The notes under the pieces were generated by a model that was not told the origin of the DNA, did no database searches, and was given only the letters and a program-made list of their open reading frames with translations. From assembly GCA_002435755.1 (NCBI GenBank), contig DIYH01000004.1, positions 124,001 to 188,000 of the forward strand: a stretch of 64,000 nt of DNA, in the 5' to 3' direction. This document shows, one piece after another, positions 36,566-45,535 of the stretch. The DNA comes from Flammeovirgaceae bacterium UBA6059 (lineage in GTDB: Bacteria > Bacteroidota > Bacteroidia > Cytophagales > Cyclobacteriaceae). Position 1 is the stretch's first letter, and every line of letters begins with the position of its first letter. Position numbers and translations under genes: made by a program.

Positions 36566-37693
36566 ATGGCTGGCATCTATCTCCATATCCCCTATTGCAG
36601 CAAGGCCTGCTATTATTGCGACTTCCACTTCAGCACCAACCTTAAAAGTAAACAGGATATGATTAATGCTCTGGCGGAAGAACTCCGTTTGAGGCAAGGT
36701 TACATGCAGGATGACGAGGTTGAAACCATCTACTTTGGAGGAGGTACACCCTCGTTGCTAACGCAAAATGAAATGAGGCTTTTGATGAGTACTATAAGGG
36801 AGTTATTCCCTGTCACCCCAGATCCGGAAGTCACGTTGGAAGCAAATCCTGACAACATTTCAGAGTCATACCTGGAAATACTCAAAGACATTGGGGTCAA
36901 CCGTATCAGTTTGGGCACACAATCCTTCCATGAGCCTCACCTTAACCTTCTCAACAGATCACACGATGCTCAGCAGAGCAAAAGTTCACTCGAACTCATC
37001 AAGAAGGCCGGGTTTGACAATTTCACTGCTGATCTTATTTACGGTATCCCCAATGATGACCATAGCATATGGCAGGCTGACATTGAGGAGATGCTTTCAT
37101 TTGATCCTCCTCATCTCTCATGCTACCACCTTACTGTAGAGTCCAATACCGTTTTTGGCAAATGGGCTAAATCAGGAAAGTTTCAAGAGGCCGACGATCA
37201 CTTTGCTTATCAGCAATTTGATATCTTGATGGATCGTCTGTCGGCCAATGGATACGAGCATTACGAGATCTCTAATTTCTCGAAACCAGGATACGAATCC
37301 AGACATAACAGCAACTATTGGGACAACAAAAGATATCTAGGGATTGGCCCTGGTGCACATTCTTATGATCTCTATAGCCGACAGGCTAATATTGCCAATA
37401 ATGCCCTTTACATAAAATCCATCGAGCAAGGTCAGGTAACTGCGGAAACAGAGGAACTCAGCAAAACTGACTTAATCAATGAATTCATCATTACCAAGCT
37501 CAGAACATCCCTAGGTATTGACAGTGAAAAACTAAGAAAGCTTTATGGTTATGACTTGCCTCAAGAACAAAACAAAGAAGTACGTCAACTTGAGTTTGAT
37601 GGTTATCTCACATTAAAGGATGGTCATCTAAGACTTACAAGAAAAGGTAAGTTCGTCACAGATGCCATCACAGAGAAGCTATTTATAGATTGA
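36566..37693 (+). CDS. hemW: Radical SAM haem chaperone HemW
   Basis: 375 residues. The radical SAM cluster motif is CSKACYYC (Cys11, Cys15, Cys18), followed by YFGGGTPSLL, the LEANPDNI block and NRISLGTQSF. The C-terminal HemW domain includes HYEISNFSKPGYESRHNSNY and GIGPGAHSY. HemW inserts haem into target proteins; older annotations call it oxygen-independent coproporphyrinogen oxidase, but it has the HemW rather than HemN N-terminal pattern (CxxxCxxC without the extra cysteine). It starts three bases from the divergent barrel gene, so its promoter must lie within that gene. Confidence 0.93.
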   Translation: MAGIYLHIPYCSKACYYCDFHFSTNLKSKQDMINALAEELRLRQGYMQDDEVETIYFGGGTPSLLTQNEMRLLMSTIRELFPVTPDPEVTLEANPDNISESYLEILKDIGVNRISLGTQSFHEPHLNLLNRSHDAQQSKSSLELIKKAGFDNFTADLIYGIPNDDHSIWQADIEEMLSFDPPHLSCYHLTVESNTVFGKWAKSGKFQEADDHFAYQQFDILMDRLSANGYEHYEISNFSKPGYESRHNSNYWDNKRYLGIGPGAHSYDLYSRQANIANNALYIKSIEQGQVTAETEELSKTDLINEFIITKLRTSLGIDSEKLRKLYGYDLPQEQNKEVRQLEFDGYLTLKDGHLRLTRKGKFVTDAITEKLFID

Positions 37694-37723
37694 GATCAAG
37701 TTTTTGGTTAATTTGCCTCAGCT

Positions 37724-38101
37724 ATGGTTCAAAAAATCAAAGGCGAAGAAAAAAAAGCGTTCATGCTGCTCAAGTCTCTCATCCTCCATTATCATGGATT
37801 GGATGTGGATGAGGAGCGGATATTGAAGGAGTCCGCCAAGGAACTTAATGCGAATGATGAACTGAAATGGGCTAATGAGTTTATCGCCCAGGATTATCTA
37901 TCTGCCTTTGAACGCTCCAAAGAGTACCTTAACAAAGTGATTGGGGTACTGCCTACCAAGAAAAAATTGGGATACCTTATGGCAGTATGGGAAGACAACA
38001 ACAAAAAAGGCTACCTCACGGAAATGGAAGCTACTGCGATGATCAACCTCGCAAAAGACTGGCAAATAGAGAAGGAGCTACTGTCCAAAGTGAACCACTA
38101 A
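37724..38101 (+). CDS. Small all-helical protein, possibly TerB-like
   Basis: 125 residues without signal peptide or membrane segment, predicted helical and charged (EEKKAFMLLKSLILHYHGLD, LGYLMAVWEDNNKKGYLTEM, EATAMINLAKDWQIEKELL). The spacing of helices and the acidic residue after LMAVWEDNNK resemble TerB-type tellurite-resistance or DnaJ-associated domains, but the match is weak. It starts 30 bases after hemW on the same strand and its stop overlaps the convergent response-regulator stop by four bases. No function is assigned. Confidence 0.55.
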   Translation: MVQKIKGEEKKAFMLLKSLILHYHGLDVDEERILKESAKELNANDELKWANEFIAQDYLSAFERSKEYLNKVIGVLPTKKKLGYLMAVWEDNNKKGYLTEMEATAMINLAKDWQIEKELLSKVNH

Positions 38102-38820
38102 AGGCTCATCATGTCCTTAAATCGGGCGGCCTGTCGTCGACTCACCTCAATCTTATCTCCACCCTTCAGTTGTACCATCAGTCCACCGTTAAACCATGGC
38201 TCAATTGTTTCCACCCATCCAAGGTTGATGATGTGCTTTCTACTCGCCCTAAAGAATGTGCGATCATCAAGGCGTTCATCCAACGCATTGAGAGACTTAT
38301 GAATCATTGGCTTGAAGTTCTCAAAATAGACTTTGATATAATTGCCATCAGATTCAAAAAGCCTTATGTTGGACAGCTTAACAAACCAACAGCGATCCCC
38401 GTCCTTGACAAAAACCTGATCACTAGCTCCTAGCTTACGGGTTTCAGTTGTTTCCTCAGTTTCAGTCTGATCATTCTCGTTTAAGAGTTTTTTCATGCAC
38501 TCTTCCAAACGATCTTTGTGTATTGGCTTTAAGAGGTAGTCAAGCGCATTGTAGTCGAATGCCTTCAAGGCGTGCTCGTCATAAGCAGTGGTGAATACAA
38601 CCTTAGGAACAGACTCCAATCCTTCAAGCAATTCAAATCCCGTTTTTCCGGGCATCTGGATATCCAGGAAGATCAAGTCCGGATTTAGCTTAGTGATCTT
38701 TTCTTCGGCATCATCAGCATTGACAGCTTCGCCGATTATTTCTATTTCTTTGTAATCCTCTAGCAAAGAGTTGAGCTCTTTCCTAGCCAGTCTCTCATCA
38801 TCAATGATAATAGCTCTCAT
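38098..38820 (-). CDS. LytTR-type response regulator
   Basis: 240 residues. A receiver domain (1-120) has the acidic pocket IIIDDE and the phosphoacceptor Asp53 (DLIFLDIQMPGKTG), the switch threonine in VVFTTAYDEHAL and lysine in YLLKPIHKD. A LytTR DNA-binding domain fills about 135-240 (RCWFVKLSNIRLFESDGNYI, DDRTFFRASRKHIINLGWVE). LytTR domains bind DNA through beta strands and often control exopolysaccharide, autolysis or virulence genes. It starts three bases after the cognate kinase stop. The linker carries the threonine/glutamate-rich stretch TETEETTETRK. Confidence 0.93.
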   Translation of the reverse strand: MRAIIIDDERLARKELNSLLEDYKEIEIIGEAVNADDAEEKITKLNPDLIFLDIQMPGKTGFELLEGLESVPKVVFTTAYDEHALKAFDYNALDYLLKPIHKDRLEECMKKLLNENDQTETEETTETRKLGASDQVFVKDGDRCWFVKLSNIRLFESDGNYIKVYFENFKPMIHKSLNALDERLDDRTFFRASRKHIINLGWVETIEPWFNGGLMVQLKGGDKIEVSRRQAARFKDMMSL

Positions 38821-38823
38821 AAA

Positions 38824-39858
38824 TTAGAATGTTTCAGGTATTGTGATCTCTGTTAGCACTGTATTCTGCTCAATATTACAAATTTTAAAAGAAGCAGCAT
38901 CCCCATAAATCAACTCAAGACGCTTTTTAGTGTTAACAAGGCCTGTTCCTGTGCCGTTCCTACCTACTTGTGCGCCATTCTTGTAATTACCGCTATTTTT
39001 TATTTGAATGATCAGTTTTCGGTCATCTATGTCGGTAGATATACCAATCGTACCGCCAGCGGTAAGATTTGAGATACCATGCTTAATGCCATTCTCTACA
39101 AGTGTCTGAATCATCATAGGTGGTACATTGTACAACGAAGATTCCGGGTGTAAGTCGTACTCCGTTTGAAGACGCTCTTCAAATCGGATCGTTTCTAAGG
39201 CCAGATAGTCACTTACAGTGCGCATTTCGTCGCTAAACGAAATAAGCCGCTTCTTATCCAAAATCAATGAGTTTCTCAGGATGTTAGACAGCTGAGTTAT
39301 CGCCTCTTTGCTCTTACGGGGATCCTCATCCACAAGTGCCCTAATACTATTGAGCGCATTAAAGATGAAATGTGGATTGAGCTGCGACTTAAGATAGTTA
39401 AGTTCTATTTCGTTGAAAGCCGCCTGATATTCCAACGACTTCTTGTACCACTGAAAATAATGGATGGTCATATAGATCAATGACCATAAAAAGTACATGA
39501 TCAGAGGAGCGATGATGCTTATGATGGCATTGATTGGAAGGAAATCCTGGCGGTTGAGCGTATCAAGCTGGAATGAGACCCCTAAAAGAAAGACATAATT
39601 GGAAAAACTTAGAATGATGATCGACAGCACGATTCGCAGGATCAAGGTGCCCAGAGGGAGACTGATCCAGTTACCACGCTTAATCAGGACCCTGAGAATG
39701 TGGGTTGAAACGATATAAAAGGAAATTTGAAATATCTCTCCTTCAATCAAACCAGGTGGGATCTCACCCTGAACAAATGAATAGAGCAATACTGACCCCA
39801 AACCATAGGCCGACCATCCTGTCAATTGCAATAACCAATAAAGCCTTTCCTTTTTCAA
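38824..39858 (-). CDS. LytS-family sensor histidine kinase
   Basis: 344 residues. Four membrane helices (about 8-28, 43-60, 70-95, 112-135) with short loops are followed by a His_kinase domain. The phosphoacceptor is His163 in LKSQLNPHFIFNALNSIRAL, and the ATPase domain has QTLVENGIKHGISNL (N box) and GTGTGLVNTKKRLELIYG (G box). There is no separate periplasmic sensor, so the signal is probably membrane-embedded. It pairs with the LytTR regulator three bases downstream. The 370-base region upstream has a candidate Bacteroidota promoter. Confidence 0.93.
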   Translation of the reverse strand: MKKERLYWLLQLTGWSAYGLGSVLLYSFVQGEIPPGLIEGEIFQISFYIVSTHILRVLIKRGNWISLPLGTLILRIVLSIIILSFSNYVFLLGVSFQLDTLNRQDFLPINAIISIIAPLIMYFLWSLIYMTIHYFQWYKKSLEYQAAFNEIELNYLKSQLNPHFIFNALNSIRALVDEDPRKSKEAITQLSNILRNSLILDKKRLISFSDEMRTVSDYLALETIRFEERLQTEYDLHPESSLYNVPPMMIQTLVENGIKHGISNLTAGGTIGISTDIDDRKLIIQIKNSGNYKNGAQVGRNGTGTGLVNTKKRLELIYGDAASFKICNIEQNTVLTEITIPETF

Positions 39859-40228
39859 ACTACACTCTTGGTTCCTGATGTAATTTAGAAAATGTCAACG
39901 GACAGTGTTTCTGACCTATTTTAAATTATGTTAACGGCAAACGTTTAACCAATACGATCCTCTAGAATTGCTTCAGCAGCCTTATTTGAAACTCGTTTGA
40001 ACCGCACCTTCTCTCTAGGTCCACCTCGTTGATCGATCAAAAGCAAGGTTTTTCTGATTCACCAAAAAAATTCTCCTATCACCATAAACCAAAAATATAA
40101 TTCTGCGTTAACCTCTTAAGCAACAGCAAAACGGAATATACTATTGAGCAAATAGGATATCCAACATAGTTAGGTAGTTGTTGGTTTTGGTTAAGGTTAT
40201 GAAAGCTGTCCGTGGTGGGCAGCTTTTC
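39859..40228. other. Intergenic region of 370 bases, no gene supported
   Basis: No frame longer than about 30 codons with coding character is visible on either strand. The region holds a candidate minus-strand promoter element for the kinase gene (TATTTTTG at 40097-40090, with TTG at 40123-40121, spacing 23, longer than ideal) and ends in the strong hairpin at 40202-40228. The inverted words GTTAAC..GTTTAAC lie at about 39929-39949. A small RNA that ends at the hairpin is possible but not shown. Confidence 0.4.
40202..40228. terminator. Bidirectional hairpin terminator after uvrA
   Basis: AAAGCTGTCC (40202-40211) pairs with GGGCAGCTTT (40217-40226) around a five-base loop, with one G-U pair. 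The U-rich tail is better on the plus strand (TTTTCTTATTT); on the minus strand it follows the uvrA stop (40229) and has a short T-run. Confidence 0.65.
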
Positions 40229-43099
40229 TTATTTAAGTTCTTCTTTCAAAAACTGACCGGTATAACTCTCAGTAACCTCAGCTACTTTCTCCGGTGTACC
40301 TGATGCGACGATGGTCCCTCCACCTTCGCCTCCTTCAGGGCCAAGGTCGACTATATGGTCTGCTACCTTGATCACATCCATATTGTGTTCAATGATCAAC
40401 ACTGTATTCCCCTTGTCAACCAGCTTATTTAATACGTCAAGCAAATGCTGTATGTCCTGAAAGTGAAGCCCCGTGGTAGGCTCATCCAGAATATACATGG
40501 TTTTGCCGGTATCTTTTTTAGAGAGTTCGGTAGCGAGCTTTACACGCTGCGCTTCGCCACCAGAAAGCGTAGTAGCATGCTGGCCCAAAGAAATATAGCC
40601 AAGGCCCACTTCATTAAGCGTCTTTACGCGCCTGAGGATCTTAGGCTGATGCTCAAAAAACTCCACTGCCTGCTCTACAGTCATATCGAGTACATCCGAA
40701 ATAGACTTGCCTTTAAACCTTACTTCAAGGGTTTCTCGATTGTATCGCTTGCCCTTGCAAGTCTCACAAGGCACGTATACGTCAGGTAAAAAATCCATTT
40801 CGATCAGCTTCATTCCTGCACCTTCACAGGTCTCACATCGTCCACCTTTTACATTGAAACTGAACCTACCAGGTTTGTATCCTCTGATTTTGGCTTCAGG
40901 AAGATTAGAAAAAAGCGCTCGAATATCGGTAAACAAACCGGTATAAGTGGCAGGATTAGACCTTGGTGTTCTTCCGATAGGAGATTGATCCACCTCTATC
41001 ACCTTGTCGATTTTTTCTACTCCAGAGATGGACTTGAATGGCATGGGGTCCTTATGGGACCGATAAAAATGCTTGTTCAGAATTGGAAAAAGGGTCTCAT
41101 GAATGAGAGTGGACTTGCCGCTACCTGATACCCCAGTCACACAAATCATCGTGCCTAGAGGCAAATCTAGTTTCACACCTTTGAGATTGTTGCCAGTGGC
41201 TCCAGTGAGCTTGATCTTATCGCCTGTACCTTTTCGTCGCTGCTGTGGAACCTCAATACTCAGTTTGCCACTGAGGTAATCTGCCGTCTGCGAACGCTGC
41301 TCAAGTAACTCCTTAGGGTTACCGGCAGCTACGATCTGACCCCCATGTCTACCCGCACCAGGGCCTATGTCAATCACATAATCAGACGCAAGCATCATAT
41401 CCCGGTCATGCTCTACTACGATCACAGTATTACCAAGCTCCCTCAGGTCCTTCAATGCCTGGATTAGCCTGACATTGTCACGCTGATGGAGTCCTATACT
41501 TGGCTCGTCAAGTATGTAGAGCACACCCACCAGCTGAGTGCCTATCTGTGTAGCCAACCTGATACGTTGCGCTTCTCCCCCCGACAAAGTCCGAAGTGGG
41601 CGGTTGAGCGTCAGGTAGTACAATCCCACGTCCATCAGAAAACCTATTCGCTTCCTTATCTCTTTGAGTACCTCAGCCGCTATTCTGTTTTGCCTTTCCG
41701 ACAGGCGATCCTCCAGACCGACAAACCACTGTGAAAGTTGCTCTATGTTCTTTTGTGCTAGCTCAGCAATATTCTGATCATCAATTTTGAAGTGAAGTGA
41801 CTCTTTTTTTAATCGTCCACCACCGCATTCATTACATGTGCTCACTACCGTGAAATCACTGATCCATTTACGAATGCTCTCGGAACCCTCATCTTTCTGC
41901 TTTTCCAGAAATTTGACGATCCCTTCATACTTCGTATTCCAGTCGGTACCCGGGTATTTGACTGATTTCACAGCCACTGGTTCAGCATCACCATTTAAGA
42001 TGATATCAAGCACTTCTTTCGGAATCTTATTGATCGGGGTGGCAATGCTCAGTTTATAGCGCTTGAGTATGGCTTCTATTTTCTTGAAGATCCAAATATC
42101 CCGATACTCGCCTAGCGGAGCTATGCCCCCTTGCGTGATAGACTTGGTCCTATCGGGAATAATGCTGTCTTCGGTGATCTCTTCAATTTCTCCAAGTCCA
42201 TTACAAGCCGGACATGCTCCATAGGGTGAATTGAAGGAGAAAGTATTAGGCGCAGGTTCGTCGTACGAAAGTCCCGATTTGGGATCCATCAGGTACTTGG
42301 AAAAATGGGCCACTCCACCTTCCTGGTCAAGTACCATCATCACCCCTTTGCCATGATTGAGTGCTGTGTTGACACTCTGATTGATCCGGTACTTATCTTC
42401 TGCCTTGACGATGATGCGATCTACTACGATCTCGATATCATGGGTCCTATACCTATCCACTTGCATCTTAGGGACCAGATCTTCAATCACACCATTGACC
42501 CTGACCTTGGAAAAACCCATCTTTCTGATCTGCTGAAACAATTCACGGTAGTGTCCCTTCCTACCCTTTACTACAGGTGCGAGTAGCGTAAGTTTCTGAC
42601 CCGCCAGGTTGGTCAGGAGATGGTCGAGTATTTGGTCTTCAGACTGCCGGACCATCTTCTCCCCGGAGATGTACGAGTAGGCATCACCAGCACGTGCGTA
42701 GAGGAGTCTTAAAAAGTCATAAATCTCCGTGACAGTACCTACTGTCGACCTGGGATTGCGAGAGGTAGTCTTTTGCTCAATAGAGATGACAGGGCTGAGG
42801 CCATTGATCTTGTCAACATCAGGCCGCTCCATATCACCAATAAATGAGCGGGCATATGCAGAAAAGCTCTCCATGTACCGGCGCTGACCTTCTGCATAGA
42901 TGGTATCAAAAGCCAGCGAGCTCTTCCCGCTACCGGAAATACCTGTGATCACAACAAGTTGATTGCGCTTGAACCTGAGATCGATGTTCTTCAGGTTATG
43001 CTCCCGTGCACCAAAAATCTCAATGAACTGATCATCATTATGCTGATCGGCCAGGGTATTTTCTTTCTCAACTATGTCGCTTACTGCAGTTTCTGTCAT
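40229..43099 (-). CDS. uvrA: Excinuclease ABC subunit A
   Basis: 956 residues with two ABC ATPase halves. Walker A motifs are GISGSGKSSLAF (N-terminal half) and GVSGSGKSTLIHETL (C-terminal half), and the ABC signature LSGGEAQR occurs twice. Zinc-binding cysteine pairs are CPACNGLG, CNECGGGRL, and in the C-terminal half CETCEGAG with CETCKGKRYN. The N-terminal interdomain includes FIEIFGAREHNLKNIDL. UvrA scans DNA for damage and loads UvrB. The gene begins six bases after the lytic transglycosylase stop, in an operon with a LOG-family gene. A candidate terminator follows. Confidence 0.98.
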   Translation of the reverse strand: MTETAVSDIVEKENTLADQHNDDQFIEIFGAREHNLKNIDLRFKRNQLVVITGISGSGKSSLAFDTIYAEGQRRYMESFSAYARSFIGDMERPDVDKINGLSPVISIEQKTTSRNPRSTVGTVTEIYDFLRLLYARAGDAYSYISGEKMVRQSEDQILDHLLTNLAGQKLTLLAPVVKGRKGHYRELFQQIRKMGFSKVRVNGVIEDLVPKMQVDRYRTHDIEIVVDRIIVKAEDKYRINQSVNTALNHGKGVMMVLDQEGGVAHFSKYLMDPKSGLSYDEPAPNTFSFNSPYGACPACNGLGEIEEITEDSIIPDRTKSITQGGIAPLGEYRDIWIFKKIEAILKRYKLSIATPINKIPKEVLDIILNGDAEPVAVKSVKYPGTDWNTKYEGIVKFLEKQKDEGSESIRKWISDFTVVSTCNECGGGRLKKESLHFKIDDQNIAELAQKNIEQLSQWFVGLEDRLSERQNRIAAEVLKEIRKRIGFLMDVGLYYLTLNRPLRTLSGGEAQRIRLATQIGTQLVGVLYILDEPSIGLHQRDNVRLIQALKDLRELGNTVIVVEHDRDMMLASDYVIDIGPGAGRHGGQIVAAGNPKELLEQRSQTADYLSGKLSIEVPQQRRKGTGDKIKLTGATGNNLKGVKLDLPLGTMICVTGVSGSGKSTLIHETLFPILNKHFYRSHKDPMPFKSISGVEKIDKVIEVDQSPIGRTPRSNPATYTGLFTDIRALFSNLPEAKIRGYKPGRFSFNVKGGRCETCEGAGMKLIEMDFLPDVYVPCETCKGKRYNRETLEVRFKGKSISDVLDMTVEQAVEFFEHQPKILRRVKTLNEVGLGYISLGQHATTLSGGEAQRVKLATELSKKDTGKTMYILDEPTTGLHFQDIQHLLDVLNKLVDKGNTVLIIEHNMDVIKVADHIVDLGPEGGEGGGTIVASGTPEKVAEVTESYTGQFLKEELK

Positions 43100-43105
43100 G
43101 AATGA

Positions 43106-44026
43106 TTAGCCGTTTACCGGTAGGTTGATAGTATAACTGTTACCTGAGCGTACCGTTAATTTATTTTTTCTTAACCATGGGTTGTGTCTTACAAGCAGTT
43201 TGTAGTTGATGCCTTGTTGGTTCGCCCATTCCGCAAGATTCGGGATCGTCTCAGTCACTTCGACTAGCTTTGTATTCTCCGGCAGGTAGAGATGGTCATC
43301 GTCTACGTCGTACCCGAATCTCGATGGATCAGCAAGTATGATCTTAAGTGCAAGTGCTCTGAAGATGTAGCGGCCGGTTTCCTCATTGGTTTGGAGATCG
43401 TAATAGCTATTGACTTGTTGCTCTTCGAGCTGATCGCTCAGCCCCTTCTTACCAATGTTATAGGAAGCTGCAGCATTGGTCCAGTTTCCAAACTTTTCGT
43501 AGGCTTCTTTGAGATAAACGGTTGCTGCACGTGTCGACTTAATTGGATGATAACGCTCGTCCACTTCCCTGTTGACCTCAAGACCTAGCTCCTTTCCGGT
43601 ACCTTTGAGTATCTGCCAAAAACCAACGGCTTGACTGGGAGAGACCACATTCTGCAGCCCGCTCTCTATTAGCGCCAAATAGACCATATCTGCCGGGAGT
43701 CCTTCAGCTTCAAGGATCGGCTTGATTTGAGGTAGCCAACGTGCTGATCGCTTGATCAGGAAAATTGTACTCGAATGAAAAAATGTGTTAACGTGAATCT
43801 CCCGATCGAGTCGCTCTCTGACATCTGGGTCGTCCATCGGCACTGGCTCCCCGGCAAAAGTCAACACATCTGGCAAATCAAACGTCTTGACTTGCTGAGG
43901 TACGAGTACATCATGCACATATTCTTCAGGGGTAGGTGAGCGATACTCGATCTTCGGTTGAACTGCTACGTAGGTTGCTAATGCCAGAGCGATCAGGGCG
44001 ATAACAAGGGTAAAATTCTTCCTCAT
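43106..44026 (-). CDS. Membrane-bound lytic transglycosylase (MltD-like) with LysM-like end
   Basis: 306 residues. A signal-anchor (FTLVIALIALALATYVAV) is followed by an SLT domain at about 85-225 (LPADMVYLALIESGLQNVVS, AVGFWQILKGTGKELGLEVN, AAASYNIGKKGL); the catalytic glutamate is in ALIESGL. The C-terminus (about 255-306; EVTETIPNLAEWANQQGINY, TVRSGNSYTINL) resembles a LysM peptidoglycan-binding repeat. The enzyme cleaves glycan strands to 1,6-anhydromuramyl products. It is the middle gene of the LOG - transglycosylase - uvrA operon, with gaps of 5 and 6 bases. Confidence 0.88.
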   Translation of the reverse strand: MRKNFTLVIALIALALATYVAVQPKIEYRSPTPEEYVHDVLVPQQVKTFDLPDVLTFAGEPVPMDDPDVRERLDREIHVNTFFHSSTIFLIKRSARWLPQIKPILEAEGLPADMVYLALIESGLQNVVSPSQAVGFWQILKGTGKELGLEVNREVDERYHPIKSTRAATVYLKEAYEKFGNWTNAAASYNIGKKGLSDQLEEQQVNSYYDLQTNEETGRYIFRALALKIILADPSRFGYDVDDDHLYLPENTKLVEVTETIPNLAEWANQQGINYKLLVRHNPWLRKNKLTVRSGNSYTINLPVNG

Positions 44027-44031
44027 CCCGG

Positions 44032-44772
44032 TTAGAAATTAGGCGACAGTAGATACTTGTTATAAAAATCGTCGATGACCTTAACTGCTTCCTCCGGAGA
44101 CTTAACAAGGCTCACAAGATCGAGATCTTCGGCATTGATAAAACCATCCGATACCAGGGTAGACCTGACCCAGTCGAAAAGGCCGCTCCAGTAGTCTTTG
44201 CCAACAAGAACGATGGGGAATTTCCCGATCTTTTGAGTTTGGATCAATGTCAATGCCTCGAATAACTCATCTAGCGTACCGAAACCTCCTGGCATAACAA
44301 TGAAGCCCTGAGAAAACTTCACGAACATTACTTTTCTTACAAAGAAGTAATCAAAGTTGATGAGTTTGTCACTGTCTATATAGAGGTTATTAAACTGCTC
44401 CATAGGCAGATCGATATTAAGGCCTACGGACTTACCTTTCGCCTCGAATGCACCCTTATTGCCTGCTTCCATGATACCTGGCCCCCCACCGGTGATCACT
44501 CCATAGCCGTGACGTACAAGCTGAGCTGCTATCTTCTCTGCCATCAGGTAATAAGGATTGTCAGGTTTGGCCCTGGCCGATCCGAATATAGACACACATG
44601 GACCAATCTTAGCCAATTTGTCGAACCCTTCGACAAACTCAGCCATTACTTTAAAAATGACCCATGAGTTGGCACTCTTTATCTCACTCCAATTGCGATC
44701 CTGAAAGGCTTCCCTGATCTTCTCTTCCTCTTCACCATTCAACTCTTCAGAGTTAATCTCTTTGTTACTCAT
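44032..44772 (-). CDS. LOG-family Rossmann-fold protein (TIGR00730)
   Basis: 246 residues from the ATG at 44772; a longer frame to 44817 exists, but this start is preceded by AGGT and gives a normal N-terminus. The family signature is PGGFGTLDELFEALTLIQ, preceded by GYGVITGGGPGIMEAGNKGA and the SIFGSAR strand. Relatives (LOG, lysine decarboxylase-like) hydrolyse nucleoside monophosphates such as AMP or cytokinin nucleotides. It heads the operon with the transglycosylase and uvrA. The first 40 residues are acidic and specific to this subgroup. Confidence 0.88.
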   Translation of the reverse strand: MSNKEINSEELNGEEEEKIREAFQDRNWSEIKSANSWVIFKVMAEFVEGFDKLAKIGPCVSIFGSARAKPDNPYYLMAEKIAAQLVRHGYGVITGGGPGIMEAGNKGAFEAKGKSVGLNIDLPMEQFNNLYIDSDKLINFDYFFVRKVMFVKFSQGFIVMPGGFGTLDELFEALTLIQTQKIGKFPIVLVGKDYWSGLFDWVRSTLVSDGFINAEDLDLVSLVKSPEEAVKVIDDFYNKYLLSPNF

Positions 44773-44792
44773 ACCTGAAAATTTTTCGACTG

Positions 44793-44800
44793 CAAATTTA
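44793..44800 (-). promoter_or_regulatory. Candidate -7 promoter element for the LOG operon
   Basis: On the minus strand TAAATTTG (44800-44793) matches the Bacteroidota -7 box TAnnTTTG, 20 bases upstream of the chosen LOG-family start. A TTTG lies 14 bases further up, which is closer than the usual spacing of about 19, so support is partial. Confidence 0.35.
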
Positions 44801-44920
44801 GAACTAATCCAAGACAAACCTGGGGTTGGGGTAAATGATGCCGAAGTATTAGCGAATTGATAATACTAATACCGCGAGTTCCTATATGCCTTCGGTTTAA
44901 CTTTATTGAAAAGCATCAGA

Positions 44921-45535
44921 ATGTTTTATCAGAAACTTGAAGAATACATCAATAGGGCCCAATCTATATCAAAGACGCTTGATAAAGAGCGACAGGCTGT
45001 TTTGGGTCCCCTGGCAGAATATATCAAGCAGAACAAGGAAAAAGGTCAACTTATTTTCATTTGTACTCACAATAGTCGAAGAAGTCATTTTGGACAGATA
45101 TGGGCACATGTTGCCGCTCTCGAATTCGGACTGCTCAATCTCAGAACTTTCAGCGGAGGGACAGAAGCAACGGCTTTTCATCCCAATGCCAGAGCTGCTA
45201 TTGAGCGTGCTGGAATTGTCATCGACACCACCTCAAAAGATGTGAATCCACTTGTCAAGTTGAGCTTCGGAACCAGTCTGCAGACCATTGAGGTTTTCTC
45301 AAAAGCTTATGATGACGAATACAATCCTAAAAAGAACTTTGCGGCAGTCATGACTTGCTCTGAGGCGGATGCTGATTGCCCTATAGTATCAGGTGCTAGC
45401 ACAAGAATCCCATTGCATTATCAAGATCCTAAAGTGTCCGACGGCACAGGTCATCAGGACCAAACTTATGATGAACGCTGCTTACAAATAGCTTCGGAAA
45501 TGTTTTATGCTTTTGAAAAAGCATCAGCTAAGTAG
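44921..45535 (+). CDS. Low-molecular-weight phosphatase / arsenate-reductase-like protein
   Basis: 204 residues from the ATG at 44921 (a TTG start five codons earlier is possible). The phosphate-binding loop CTHNSRR (CX5R, Cys48 to Arg54) follows LIFI, and the later part has FSGGTEATAFHPNARAAIER and VMTCSEADADCPIV with extra cysteines. The fold is that of LMW tyrosine phosphatases and thioredoxin-type arsenate reductases. The C-terminal cysteines favour a redox (ArsC-like) activity, but no ars genes are adjacent. Its end overlaps the convergent SDR39U1 gene by 12 bases. Confidence 0.8.
   Translation: MFYQKLEEYINRAQSISKTLDKERQAVLGPLAEYIKQNKEKGQLIFICTHNSRRSHFGQIWAHVAALEFGLLNLRTFSGGTEATAFHPNARAAIERAGIVIDTTSKDVNPLVKLSFGTSLQTIEVFSKAYDDEYNPKKNFAAVMTCSEADADCPIVSGASTRIPLHYQDPKVSDGTGHQDQTYDERCLQIASEMFYAFEKASAK

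Noticed and set aside
36563..36697. Upstream extension of the BamA-like gene
   Set aside because: It runs antisense through the hemW start and its conserved cluster motif, and the added residues do not look like a signal peptide.
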